Program-made: the position numbers and the translations under genes
Shown: positions 1-8,528 of the stretch, piece by piece
Layout: each line of letters begins with the position of its first letter
Numbering within the stretch: the first letter of the stretch is position 1
Source: Isoptericola sp044389085
Lineage (GTDB): Bacteria > Actinomycetota > Actinomycetes > Actinomycetales > Cellulomonadaceae
Assembly (NCBI RefSeq): GCF_044389085.1
Contig: NZ_JBIRXP010000002.1
Span: forward strand, 310,001-374,000
Direction of reading: 5' to 3'
DNA: 64,000 bases
The notes under the pieces: model-generated
Told to the model about the DNA's origin: nothing
Seen by the model: the letters and a program-made list of their open reading frames with translations, nothing else
The model's database searches: none

Positions 1-2
1 GC

Positions 3-902
3 GCGGCAGGCCTGCTCGGGGACGTCCACGTCGTGGACCGGGCGGGCTGGACCCGCGCGAACACGCAGTCGATGCGGGCCATGACCGACCCGGTGATGGC
101 GGAGATCGCGGCGGACGTGCCGCCCCCGTCGGCCGCCGCGCGGCTGGCCGGCGCGGCGGAGGTCGGCGGCCTCCTCGCCCTGCTGTCGGGACGGGTGCTC
201 GGCCAGTTCGACCCGTACGGCGCCGGCCACGCGCCGGGGTTCGGCCGTCTGCTGCTCGTGGCCCCCAACGTGCTCCAGGTGGAGCGCGCGCTGGGGCTGC
301 GCCCGCGTGACTTCCGGCTGTGGGTGTGCCTGCACGAGCAGACGCACGCCCTCCAGTTCGCCGCCGCGCCGTGGCTCGCCGACCACCTGGTGGGGCGCGT
401 CGGCGACCTCATGAGCGGCGTCACCCGCGGCTCGGTCGCGATGGCGCGCGCCCCGCTGCGGGAGAAGGTCGCCGTGGTGGGCCGCACCGTGCTGCGCGCG
501 GTGCGCGGCGAGCTCGTCACGCCGCTCGACGGGATCCTCGGCCCCGAGCAGCGCCGCGAGCTGGAGGAGATCACCGCCGTCATGGCCCTGCTGGAGGGGC
601 ACGCCGACGTGATGATGGACGCCGTCGGCCCCCGGGTCGTGCGCTCGGTGCGCACCATCCGCGCCCGGTTCGAGAAGCGGCGCGACGGCGAGGGCGCCCC
701 CGCGCTCGACGTCGTGCTCCGGCGCGTGCTCGGCATGGACGCCAAGCTGGCGCAGTACCGCGACGGCGCCGCGTTCGTGCGGGCCGTCGAGGAGCGGGTG
801 GGGCGCGACGGCCTCAACGCCGTCTGGTCCGAGCCCGGCCACCTGCCCTCCGCCCGCGAGATCGCCGACCCGCGCGCCTGGGTGCGCCGCGTGCACGGCT
901 GA
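3..902 (+). CDS. Zinc-dependent metallopeptidase, DUF2342 family (5'-truncated by window edge)
   Basis: The reading frame is open to the left edge, so the N-terminus lies outside the window; a GTG at 33 is in frame but is probably internal. The protein carries the zinc signature HEQTH (His codon at 333) and, downstream, LLEGHAD, the spacing expected for the third metal ligand in the DUF2342 family, often annotated as coenzyme-F420-biosynthesis-associated protein. The physiological substrate is not known. It ends 15 nt before tilS, the order usual in actinobacteria, where this gene sits upstream of tilS-hpt-ftsH. The family assignment is secure from motif and context; a proteolytic function is inferred. 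Confidence 0.85.
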   Translation, partial: AAGLLGDVHVVDRAGWTRANTQSMRAMTDPVMAEIAADVPPPSAAARLAGAAEVGGLLALLSGRVLGQFDPYGAGHAPGFGRLLLVAPNVLQVERALGLRPRDFRLWVCLHEQTHALQFAAAPWLADHLVGRVGDLMSGVTRGSVAMARAPLREKVAVVGRTVLRAVRGELVTPLDGILGPEQRRELEEITAVMALLEGHADVMMDAVGPRVVRSVRTIRARFEKRRDGEGAPALDVVLRRVLGMDAKLAQYRDGAAFVRAVEERVGRDGLNAVWSEPGHLPSAREIADPRAWVRRVHG

Positions 903-917
903 GGACGGGCGGACGAC

Positions 918-2138
918 ATGGCGCGCGTCGACCCGGCGCTCGCGGCGGCCCGCGCGGCCGTGCGGGCTGAGCTGGGCGACCTCGCGCGGAGCGGGGAGCT
1001 GTCGCCGGGGGGCCTGGTGCTCGTCGCGTGCTCCGGGGGAGCGGACAGCCTCGCGCTCGCGGCCGCGGCCGCGCTCGAGCGGACCCGCGTGGGCCGGTCG
1101 GTGCGTGCGCCGGGGTTCGCGGTGCGGGTCGGGGCGGTCGTCGTGGACCACGGGATGCAGGCCGGGTCGGCCGACGTCGCGGCGCAGGCCGCCGCGCGGT
1201 GCCGCGACCTCGGCCTCGACCCCGTGCTCGTGCGGGGCGTCCGGGTCGACGCCGGTCCCGGGTCGACCGGGCCGGAGGGTGCCGCCCGCGCCGCGCGGTA
1301 CGCCGCGCTCGACGGCGCGGCGGAGGAGACCGGGGCCGTCGCCGTCCTGCTCGGCCACACGCTCGACGACCAGGCGGAGTCCGTGCTGCTCGGGCTGGCC
1401 CGGGGGAGCGGGGCGCGGTCGCTGGCGGGGATGCCCCGCCGCCGCGGTCGCTACGTCCGGCCGTTCCTCGGCCTGCGCCGCGCGCAGACCGAGGCCGTGT
1501 GCGCCGCCGTCGGAGTGCCGTACTGGACCGACCCCACCAACCTGCTGCCCGACGACGGCGCCGCCCCCGGGGGCGGTGTGCCCGCCCGCACCCGGGTGCG
1601 GGGCGCCGTCGTCCCCGTGCTGGAGGCGGAGCTCGGGCCGGGCGTCGTCGAGGCGCTCGCCCGCACCGCCGACCAGCTGCGCGACGACGCCGACGTGCTC
1701 GACGCCCTGGCCGCCGAGCTGCTCGCCGCCGCCACCGTCGCGCTGTCAGACACACAGCCCACCGGGGTACGACCTGCGTCTGACAGCACAAGAGACCGCG
1801 GCGAGCTGTCAGACGTCCAGCTCACCGGGGCACGCCCGGCTTCTGACAGCGGGCTGGTGCTCGACGCCGGTCCCCTCGCCGCGGCCCCGGCCGCCGTGCG
1901 CCGGCGTGCCCTGCGGTCGGCGGCGCTGGCCGTCGGCTGCCCGCCCGGCGCGACGACGGCACGGCACGTGGACGCCCTCGACGCGCTGGTCGTCTCGTGG
2001 CGTGGGCAGGGAGCCGTCCACCTGCCGGGCGACGCCCGAGCGCTCCGCGCGTGTGGCAGGCTCTACCTGCGCCCCGCCGAGCCCGAACCCGCCCGGGCGG
2101 CGCACCCCCCAGCCCCAACCCCGCCCCTCGAGGAGTGA
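918..2138 (+). CDS. tilS: tRNA(Ile)-lysidine synthase TilS, with an in-frame repeat insertion
   Basis: TilS uses ATP to attach lysine to C34 of the CAU-anticodon tRNA-Ile, so that it reads AUA. The PP-loop ATP-binding motif SGGADS lies at about residues 38-43, followed by the GHTLDDQAES segment and the MPRRRG region of the N-type ATPase core. Residues about 275-311 are foreign to the family. They are encoded by two 46-bp hairpin elements 63 bp apart, giving a duplicated 14-residue peptide of the form LSDxQxTGxRPASDS. The conserved C-terminal part resumes at about GLVLDAGPL. The frame stays open throughout, so the enzyme is probably still made. The last codons carry the ribosome-binding site of hpt. 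The DUF2342-tilS-hpt-ftsH order is classical. Confidence 0.93.
   Translation: MARVDPALAAARAAVRAELGDLARSGELSPGGLVLVACSGGADSLALAAAAALERTRVGRSVRAPGFAVRVGAVVVDHGMQAGSADVAAQAAARCRDLGLDPVLVRGVRVDAGPGSTGPEGAARAARYAALDGAAEETGAVAVLLGHTLDDQAESVLLGLARGSGARSLAGMPRRRGRYVRPFLGLRRAQTEAVCAAVGVPYWTDPTNLLPDDGAAPGGGVPARTRVRGAVVPVLEAELGPGVVEALARTADQLRDDADVLDALAAELLAAATVALSDTQPTGVRPASDSTRDRGELSDVQLTGARPASDSGLVLDAGPLAAAPAAVRRRALRSAALAVGCPPGATTARHVDALDALVVSWRGQGAVHLPGDARALRACGRLYLRPAEPEPARAAHPPAPTPPLEE
1742..1850 (+). repeat. Two copies of a 46-bp hairpin element inside tilS
   Basis: Copy 1 is 1742-1787 and copy 2 is 1805-1850. Each begins GCTGTCAGAC and ends (G/T)TCTGACAGC, so its ends form a 9-10-bp inverted repeat, and each has a shared core containing CACCGGGG(T/C)ACG. 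Copy-to-copy spacing is 63 bp (21 codons), which keeps tilS in frame. Both copies contribute protein sequence. The structure resembles a REP/MITE-like mini-element or terminator hairpin that landed in a gene and was then duplicated. Confidence 0.8.
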
Positions 2139-2140
2139 CC

Positions 2141-2692
2141 GTGGACCAGTCGGACGTCGAAGGCGACCTCGCCAACATCCTGCTCACCGAGGAGCAGATC
2201 GGCAGCAAGCTCGACGAGATCGCCGCACGGATCGACGCGGACTACGCGGGCCAGGACCTGCTGCTCGTCGGCGTCCTCAAGGGCGCCGTCATGGTCATGG
2301 CGGACCTCGCGCGGCGCCTGCACCACCCGGTGCAGATGGACTGGATGGCGGTCTCGTCGTACGGGTCGGGCACCAAGTCGTCGGGCGTCGTGCGGATCCT
2401 CAAGGACCTCGACGCCGACCTCACCGACCGGAACGTGCTCATCGTCGAGGACGTCATCGACTCCGGGCTCACGCTCTCGTGGCTCGTCGCGAACCTGCGC
2501 TCCCGCGGCCCGGCGTCGGTGGAGATCGCGACCATGCTCCGCAAGCCCGACGCGGCGAAGGTGGACGTCGACGTGCGCTACGTCGGGTTCGACATCCCGA
2601 ACGAGTTCGTCGTCGGCTACGGCCTCGACTACGCCGAGAAGTACCGCAACCTGCCGTTCGTCGGCACGCTCGCACCGCACGTCTACAGCTGA
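2141..2692 (+). CDS. hpt: Hypoxanthine-guanine phosphoribosyltransferase
   Basis: Purine salvage enzyme that transfers the phosphoribosyl group of PRPP to hypoxanthine or guanine. The PRPP-binding loop VLIVEDVIDSG is intact, as are the N-terminal LLVGVLKGA and the C-terminal FDIPNEFVVGYG segments typical of bacterial HGPRT; 183 aa is the normal length. The GTG at 2141 is preferred because AGGAG at 2131-2135 lies 5 nt upstream. An in-frame GTG at 2135 would give a GTGA overlap with tilS but has no good SD. It is translated in the tilS-hpt-ftsH neighbourhood, 136 bp ahead of ftsH. Confidence 0.95.
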   Translation: MDQSDVEGDLANILLTEEQIGSKLDEIAARIDADYAGQDLLLVGVLKGAVMVMADLARRLHHPVQMDWMAVSSYGSGTKSSGVVRILKDLDADLTDRNVLIVEDVIDSGLTLSWLVANLRSRGPASVEIATMLRKPDAAKVDVDVRYVGFDIPNEFVVGYGLDYAEKYRNLPFVGTLAPHVYS

Positions 2693-2828
2693 CTCCCTGC
2701 CGAGGTGCCGCTCCGAGGACGCCGTCGCGCCCTGGGCGAACACCCACGGTTCGTCCACACTCGGCGTGTAGCGTCGTGAACCACACGTTGCCCGACGGAA
2801 GGGAAGCGGGGCGCCGTCCCCGTCGCCG

Positions 2829-4901
2829 ATGAACATCAAGAAGATCCTGAGCGGCCCGATCATCTGGATCGTGGTCGGCCTGCTGCTCGTGTCGCTGGCC
2901 TTCAGCGCCTTCAACACCGAACGGGTGTCGCGGATCGAGACCTCGCAGGGTCTCGAGCTGCTCGCCGGGGACACGGTGACCCACGCCCTGATCGTGGACG
3001 GGGAGCAGCGCGTCGAGCTCGAGCTGAGCGAGAAGTACGTCACGGGTGAGAACTCCGACGACGAGCAGGACCACGGCACGAAGGTCGAGTTCTTCTACGT
3101 CGAGCCGCAGGGCGACGCCGTCGCGACGGCCGTCGAGAAGGCGGACCCCTCGCAGGGCTTCGACTCCGAGAACCCGCAGCCCAGCTTCTGGAGCTCGATC
3201 CTCGGGTTCCTCATCCCGTTCCTGCTCATCGGCGTCGTCTTCTGGTTCATCCTGTCGAGGGCGCAGGGCGGCGGCCGCAACGGCGTCATGGGCTTCGGCA
3301 AGTCCAAGGCCAAGCTGATCAGCAAGGACATGCCGCAGGTGACGTTCGCCGACGTCGCGGGCGTGGACGAGGCGGTCGAGGAGCTCCACGAGATCAAGGA
3401 GTTCCTCGAGGACCCGGCCAAGTTCCAGGCCGTCGGCGCCAAGATCCCCAAGGGCGTGCTGCTGTACGGCCCGCCGGGAACCGGCAAGACCCTGCTCGCG
3501 CGCGCCGTCGCCGGCGAGGCCGGGGTGCCGTTCTACTCGATCTCCGGCTCGGACTTCGTCGAGATGTTCGTCGGCGTCGGTGCCTCCCGCGTGCGCGACC
3601 TGTTCGAGCAGGCGAAGAACAACTCGCCCGCGATCATCTTCGTCGACGAGATCGACGCCGTGGGCCGTCACCGCGGCGCCGGCATGGGCGGCGGGCACGA
3701 CGAGCGCGAGCAGACCCTGAACCAGATGCTCGTCGAGATGGACGGCTTCGACGTCAAGACGAACGTCATCCTCATCGCGGCCACCAACCGGCCCGACATC
3801 CTCGACCCGGCGTTGCTGCGGCCCGGCCGCTTCGACCGCCAGGTGGCCGTCGAGGCCCCGGACCTCAAGGGCCGCGAGCACATCCTCAAGGTGCACGCGC
3901 AGGGCAAGCCGATGGTCGAGAGCATCGACCTGGCCGTCGTCGCGCGCCGCACGCCCGGCTTCACGGGTGCGGACCTGGCGAACGTCCTCAACGAGGCCGC
4001 GCTGCTCACCGCGCGCAGCGGCGCCCAGCTCATCGACGACCGCGCGCTGGACGAGGCGATCGACCGCGTCATCGCCGGCCCGCAGAAGCGCACCCGCGTG
4101 ATGAAGGTCAAGGAGCAGAAGATCACCGCGTACCACGAGGGCGGGCACGCCCTGGTCGCGGCGGCGATGCGCTACACGGACCCCGTCACCAAGGTGACGA
4201 TCCTGCCGCGCGGCCGGGCCCTCGGCTACACGATGGTGATGCCGATGGAGGACAAGTACTCCACCACCCGCAACGAGCTGCTCGACCAGCTCGCGTACGC
4301 GATGGGCGGTCGTGTGGCCGAGGAGATCGTCTTCCACGACCCGACCACGGGCGCGAGCAACGACATCGAGAAGGCCACGGCGACCGCGCGCAAGATGGTC
4401 ACCGAGTACGGCATGAGCGAGAAGGTCGGCGCGATCAAGCTCGGCAGCGGGTCCGGCGAGCCGTTCCTGGGCCGCGACATGGGGCACCAGCGCGACTACT
4501 CCGAGGCCGTCGCCGGCACCGTGGACCACGAGGTGCGCAAGCTGGTCGAGGCGGCGCACGACGAGGCGTGGGAGGTGCTCACCCAGTACCGCGACGTGCT
4601 CGACGACCTGGTGCTGCGGCTGCTGGAGAAGGAGACGCTGAACCAGGCGGAGCTCGCCGAGGTCTTCGCCCCCGTGGTCAAGCGCGAGCCGCGCGACGTG
4701 TGGCTGTCCAGCGACCAGCGCACCGTGCACACGCGCGGGCCGATCATGACGGATGCCGAGCGTGCCGCGTCGAACGGCAACGGGCAGGCCGTCGTGCCGC
4801 AGGACGAGGCCGCCATCGTGGGCAGCGAGGGCGACCTCCAGGAGGCCGGCCCGGGCGTCGGCACCGACAGCGAGCCGCCGGCGGCGGGGGACAACCGGTG
4901 A
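2829..4901 (+). CDS. ftsH: ATP-dependent zinc metalloprotease FtsH
   Basis: Membrane-anchored AAA+ protease that degrades membrane and short-lived cytosolic proteins. Residues about 9-28 and 115-135 are transmembrane segments flanking a short extracytoplasmic domain. Walker A GPPGTGKT is at residues 214-221, followed by Walker B FVDEIDA, the SRH region RPGRFDRQ and the zinc motif HEGGH at about 436-440. The 690-aa length is normal; the last roughly 60 residues are a low-complexity tail. The gene overlaps the folE start (GTGA), so it leads the folate genes folE-folP-folB/K, an arrangement common in actinobacteria. The 136-bp upstream gap shows no convincing promoter by eye. Confidence 0.97.
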   Translation: MNIKKILSGPIIWIVVGLLLVSLAFSAFNTERVSRIETSQGLELLAGDTVTHALIVDGEQRVELELSEKYVTGENSDDEQDHGTKVEFFYVEPQGDAVATAVEKADPSQGFDSENPQPSFWSSILGFLIPFLLIGVVFWFILSRAQGGGRNGVMGFGKSKAKLISKDMPQVTFADVAGVDEAVEELHEIKEFLEDPAKFQAVGAKIPKGVLLYGPPGTGKTLLARAVAGEAGVPFYSISGSDFVEMFVGVGASRVRDLFEQAKNNSPAIIFVDEIDAVGRHRGAGMGGGHDEREQTLNQMLVEMDGFDVKTNVILIAATNRPDILDPALLRPGRFDRQVAVEAPDLKGREHILKVHAQGKPMVESIDLAVVARRTPGFTGADLANVLNEAALLTARSGAQLIDDRALDEAIDRVIAGPQKRTRVMKVKEQKITAYHEGGHALVAAAMRYTDPVTKVTILPRGRALGYTMVMPMEDKYSTTRNELLDQLAYAMGGRVAEEIVFHDPTTGASNDIEKATATARKMVTEYGMSEKVGAIKLGSGSGEPFLGRDMGHQRDYSEAVAGTVDHEVRKLVEAAHDEAWEVLTQYRDVLDDLVLRLLEKETLNQAELAEVFAPVVKREPRDVWLSSDQRTVHTRGPIMTDAERAASNGNGQAVVPQDEAAIVGSEGDLQEAGPGVGTDSEPPAAGDNR

Positions 4902-5512
4902 CCGACCCGGTGACCGACCTGGGCATGCGCGCGGCCGCGGACGTGCCGCCGTACGACGCCGTCCGCGCGGAGGCAGCCGTCCGTGAGCTGCTGCTCGCGG
5001 TCGGCGAGGACCCGGACCGCGAGGGTCTCAAGGAGACGCCGGCCCGCGTGGCGCGCGCCTACCAGGAGATCTTCGCGGGGCTGCGCCAGGAGCCCGAGGA
5101 CGTCCTGACCACCACCTTCGACCTCGGCCACGAGGAGATGGTGCTGGTGCGCGACATCGAGGTGTACTCGACGTGCGAGCACCACCTCGTGCCGTTCCAC
5201 GGCGTCGCGCACGTGGGGTACATCCCGAACACCGACGGGCGCATCACCGGCCTGTCGAAGCTGGCCCGGCTCGTCGAGGTGTACGCCCGCCGCCCGCAGG
5301 TGCAGGAGCGGCTGACGACGCAGGTCGCGGACGCGCTGGTGCGCATCCTCGAGCCGCGCGGCGTCCTCGTCGTGGTGGAGTGCGAGCACCTGTGCATGTC
5401 GATGCGGGGGGTGCGCAAGCCCGGCTCGCGGACCGTGACCTCCGCGGTGCGCGGCATCATGCAGAACGCGTCCACGCGGGCCGAGGCCATGAGCCTCATC
5501 ACGGGACGGTGA
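4898..5512 (+). CDS. folE: GTP cyclohydrolase I (zinc, type IA)
   Basis: First step of tetrahydrofolate synthesis: GTP to 7,8-dihydroneopterin triphosphate. The zinc ligands of the type-IA enzyme are visible as Cys93 and His96 in CEHHLVPF and Cys166 in HLCMSMRG, followed by KPGSRTVTSAVRG. Its 204 aa is typical. The start is taken as GTG 4898, overlapping the ftsH stop as GTGA with a purine-rich stretch upstream; GTG 4910 and ATG 4924 are in-frame alternatives. Close coupling to ftsH, and an 8-nt distance to folP, suggest one transcript. Confidence 0.96.
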   Translation: MTDPVTDLGMRAAADVPPYDAVRAEAAVRELLLAVGEDPDREGLKETPARVARAYQEIFAGLRQEPEDVLTTTFDLGHEEMVLVRDIEVYSTCEHHLVPFHGVAHVGYIPNTDGRITGLSKLARLVEVYARRPQVQERLTTQVADALVRILEPRGVLVVVECEHLCMSMRGVRKPGSRTVTSAVRGIMQNASTRAEAMSLITGR

Positions 5513-5519
5513 CCCGGGC

Positions 5520-6494
5520 ATGACGGTGCACCCGCGCGACGCGGTGGTCGCCGGGCTGCCGGAGCTGTCCGGTGTGGGCCGGTGCCTCGTCATGGGCGTC
5601 GTGAACATCACGCCCGACTCCTTCTCCGACGGCGGCCGCTGGTTCGACGCCGACGCCGGGGTGCAGCACGGTCTCGACCTGATGGCCGAGGGCGCGGAGA
5701 TCCTCGACGTGGGCGGCGAGTCCACCCGGCCGGGCTCGGCGCGTGTCGACGAGGCGGAGGAGCTGCGGCGCGTGGTTCCCGTCATCGAGCGGCTCGCGGC
5801 GCACGGCGCGGTCGTGTCGGTGGACACGACCCGGGCGTCGGTCGCCGAGGCGGCGGTCGCGGCGGGCGCCCGGATCGTCAACGACGTCTCGGGCAGCTAC
5901 GCCGACCCGCGCATGGGCCACGTGGTCGCGGACACCGGCGTGGCGTACGTCGCGATGCACTGGCGCGGCCACGCGGACGTCATGGACAGCCTCGAGGTGT
6001 ACGACGACGTCGTCGCGGAGGTGCGCGACGAGCTCGCGGCCCGCATGGACTCGCTCGTCGCGGTGGGCGTGGACCCGGAGCAGCTGGTGCTCGACCCGGG
6101 GCTGGGCTTCTCGAAGGCCGGCGTGCTGAACTGGCCGATCCTCGCGCACCTGGACGCGCTGCACACGCTCGGCCGTCCGGTGCTCGTGGGGGCGTCGCGC
6201 AAGCGGTTCCTGGGGCACCTGCTGGAGGGGACGCGGGGCCTGCCCGCCGACCGGCCCGCACCGCCCCTGGAGCGAGACGACGCCACCGCCGCCGTCTCCG
6301 CGCTGTCCGCCGCCGCCGGTGCGTGGGCGGTGCGCGTGCACGCCGTGCGCGCCAGCGCGGACGCCGTCCGGGTCGCGGACGCCTGGACGTCGGCGTCCCG
6401 CGGCGTGGAGGATGCCGGGATGACCGCACCGGCGCACCGCACCGAAGCCGTGGGCGGAGCAGGAACCGCCGTTGATGAGGAGGGCCCCTCGTGA
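5520..6494 (+). CDS. folP: Dihydropteroate synthase
   Basis: Condenses 6-hydroxymethyl-7,8-dihydropterin diphosphate with p-aminobenzoate; the target of sulfonamides. Signature motifs are MGVVNITPDSFSDGG near residue 25, DVGGESTRPGS, the VNDVSG strand and GASRKRFLG. At 324 aa it is slightly longer than the usual 270-290, with extra residues around the DRPAPPLERDD segment and a C-terminal extension of about 35 residues. The stop overlaps the GTG of the folB/K fusion as GTGA, so expression is translationally coupled with the next pathway enzymes. Confidence 0.95.
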   Translation: MTVHPRDAVVAGLPELSGVGRCLVMGVVNITPDSFSDGGRWFDADAGVQHGLDLMAEGAEILDVGGESTRPGSARVDEAEELRRVVPVIERLAAHGAVVSVDTTRASVAEAAVAAGARIVNDVSGSYADPRMGHVVADTGVAYVAMHWRGHADVMDSLEVYDDVVAEVRDELAARMDSLVAVGVDPEQLVLDPGLGFSKAGVLNWPILAHLDALHTLGRPVLVGASRKRFLGHLLEGTRGLPADRPAPPLERDDATAAVSALSAAAGAWAVRVHAVRASADAVRVADAWTSASRGVEDAGMTAPAHRTEAVGGAGTAVDEEGPS

Positions 6495-8527
6495 CGTTCG
6501 CCGCAGCCGTACCGGGACCGGACGGACAGCCGCTCGACCAGATCCGCCTCGCCGGGGTCACCGCCACCGGGCACCACGGGGTGCTCGCGCACGAGCGCGC
6601 GGACGGTCAGGTCTTCAGCGCCGACGTGGTGCTGCACCTGGACACCCGTGCCGCCGCGTCCTCGGACGACCTCGGGCGGACCGTGAGCTACGCCGACGTC
6701 GCCCAGGACGTCCACGACGTGCTCGCGGGCTCCCCGGCCGACCTCGTGGAGACCGTCGCGGAGCGGATCGCCGCCGTGGTGCTGAGCCACGACGCGGTGC
6801 AGGCCGTGGACGTCCGCGTGCACAAGCCGCAGGCCCCCATCCCCGTGCCGTTCGACGACGTCGCGATCGTCGTGCGCCGTGACCGCGCGCGGCCGCCCGT
6901 GGTCGAGGCGGCCCCGGCGGACGAGCCGGAGGAGACCGCGGTGCCGGCCCCGCCGGTGGCGCCCGTCGTCCCGCCCGAGCCGGACGTCCCGGCCGAGCCT
7001 GCCGGGGCGGTCCACGCCCCCGTCCCGCCGGCGCCCGTCGCGGCCGTCCCGGCCGAGGCGCCCGCGCCCCAGCCCCCCGCCGACCCGCTGGACGTCACGC
7101 CCGCCGAGCCGGTCGACGCCGTGCTGGCGCTCGGGGCGAACCTCGGCGACGCGCAGGTGACGCTGCGGCAGGCCGTGACGGACGTCGACCGCCTGCCGGG
7201 CGTGCAGGTCATGGACGTCTCGCCGCTGGCCCGCACGGCCGCCGTCGGCGGGCCGGAGCAGCCGGACTACCTCAACGCCGTGCTCGTCGTGCGCACCACG
7301 CTGTCGCCGCGCGACCTCCTGCGCAGCACCCAGCAGGTCGAGGCCCAGCACGGCCGTGTCCGCGAGGAGCGCTGGGGGCCTCGCACGCTCGACGTCGACA
7401 TCGTGCAGTACGGCGCGCTCGTCGCGAGCGCGCCGGACCTCGAGCTGCCGCACCCCCGCGCGAAGGAGCGGGCCTTCGTGCTCGTGCCGTGGGCCGAGGT
7501 GGCGCCCGACGCCCTGCTCGGCGGGCCCGGCGGCGGTCCGGTGGGCCAGCTCGCCGTGACCGCCCCCGACCGCGGGGGGATCCGCTGGCTCGCGCTCGAC
7601 TGGCTCACCGGGCCGACGCAGACCACCGGCCAGGTCTCCGCCGTGGCGGCCGACGCCGCACCGTCCGCGCCGGTGCCGCAGTCCGCGCCGGCGGAGCCCC
7701 CGCACCAGTCCTCCGACCAGTCGTCCCAGGGGGCGGCCGACGGCGCCCAGGCGTCGTACGCCCCGGAGGCCTGGGCGGGCGAGGCGTACGCGACCGAGTC
7801 CGCGACGCCGGCCGCGCCGACCCCGGAGCAGTACGCCCCCGAGCAGCACACCCCTGAGCGGTACGCCCCGGAGCAGTACGAACCGGAGCAGTACGCCCCC
7901 GAGTCGTCGACGCCGGACGCGTCGACCGCGGGGCAGCACACGCCGGAGCAGTACCCGCCGGAGGCCTGGGCGCCGGAGCAGTACGCGCAGGAGAGCTACG
8001 CCGCGCCCGCGCCGTCGTCGGACGGCAGCCCGGCCGTCGAGCCCTACGCGCCGGAGCAGTACGCGCCGGACCAGTACACGCCCGCGCCGCCGGTGGTGGA
8101 GCCGCCGGCCGCCCCGGAGCCGCGGCGCGCGGACCCGCCCGCCCCGGACGCGCGCGCCGTCGTGCCCGACCCGTTCGGGTCCGACGCGGACCAGCCGGTG
8201 ATGCCGCGGCCGTTCGCCCCCGTCGGGTCGCCCGCGGCCCCCGCGGAGCCCCGCGTCGACGGACCGCCGCCGAGCCCGCACGCGCCAGTGCCCCCGGCCC
8301 CGGCGAGCCCGTTCCCCGCGCCCGCCGGTCAACCGGAGGCGCCGTCCGGACCGGCGACGCCGCCGGTGTCGTCGTTCGCGCCGCCGGCCCCGCAGCACGA
8401 GCCGGTGCCCCCGGCTCCCGCGCCCGCCGCCGAGCCTGCGGCCGCCCCGGGCCCGTTCGCCCCCTTCCCGGAGACGCACCCCGGCGTGCCCGGCCACCAG
8501 GAGCGGTTCGGGGAGGACGGCCGCTGA
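6491..8527 (+). CDS. folK: Fused dihydroneopterin aldolase / HPPK (FolB-FolK) with long repetitive tail
   Basis: Residues about 15-135 are FolB (IRLAGVTATGHHGVL, YADVAQDVHDVL, VRVHKPQAPIPVPFDDV), which makes 6-hydroxymethyl-dihydropterin. A Pro/Ala linker follows. Residues about 208-345 are FolK (LALGANLGD, RWGPRTLDVDIVQYG, LPHPRAKERAFVLVPWAE), the pyrophosphokinase. Beyond residue about 370 there are some 300 residues without a recognisable domain, rich in Pro/Glu/Gln/Ala, with repeated EQYAP-like pentapeptides at about 440-540. FolB and FolK catalyse consecutive-route steps, and the next step is the upstream folP. The role of the tail is unknown; it has no signal peptide or membrane segment. 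The frame is uninterrupted. Confidence 0.93.
   Translation: MTFAAAVPGPDGQPLDQIRLAGVTATGHHGVLAHERADGQVFSADVVLHLDTRAAASSDDLGRTVSYADVAQDVHDVLAGSPADLVETVAERIAAVVLSHDAVQAVDVRVHKPQAPIPVPFDDVAIVVRRDRARPPVVEAAPADEPEETAVPAPPVAPVVPPEPDVPAEPAGAVHAPVPPAPVAAVPAEAPAPQPPADPLDVTPAEPVDAVLALGANLGDAQVTLRQAVTDVDRLPGVQVMDVSPLARTAAVGGPEQPDYLNAVLVVRTTLSPRDLLRSTQQVEAQHGRVREERWGPRTLDVDIVQYGALVASAPDLELPHPRAKERAFVLVPWAEVAPDALLGGPGGGPVGQLAVTAPDRGGIRWLALDWLTGPTQTTGQVSAVAADAAPSAPVPQSAPAEPPHQSSDQSSQGAADGAQASYAPEAWAGEAYATESATPAAPTPEQYAPEQHTPERYAPEQYEPEQYAPESSTPDASTAGQHTPEQYPPEAWAPEQYAQESYAAPAPSSDGSPAVEPYAPEQYAPDQYTPAPPVVEPPAAPEPRRADPPAPDARAVVPDPFGSDADQPVMPRPFAPVGSPAAPAEPRVDGPPPSPHAPVPPAPASPFPAPAGQPEAPSGPATPPVSSFAPPAPQHEPVPPAPAPAAEPAAAPGPFAPFPETHPGVPGHQERFGEDGR
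7822..8090 (+). repeat. 15-bp coding repeat array in the FolK tail
   Basis: Degenerate 15-bp units encode (P)E-Q-Y-A-P variants (EQYAP, EQHTP, ERYAP, EQYEP, EQYPP, DQYTP), with a run of near-contiguous units at about 7825-7905 and further units to 8090. The units stay in frame with the FolK domain, so copy-number change by slippage would be tolerated. Confidence 0.75.
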
Positions 8528-8528
8528 G

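Noticed and set aside
2469..4730. Long open frame on the minus strand opposite ftsH
   Set aside because: It is a mirror of the GC-rich codon bias; the translation is low-complexity (Leu/Val/His/Asp-rich) and ftsH on the other strand is unambiguous.
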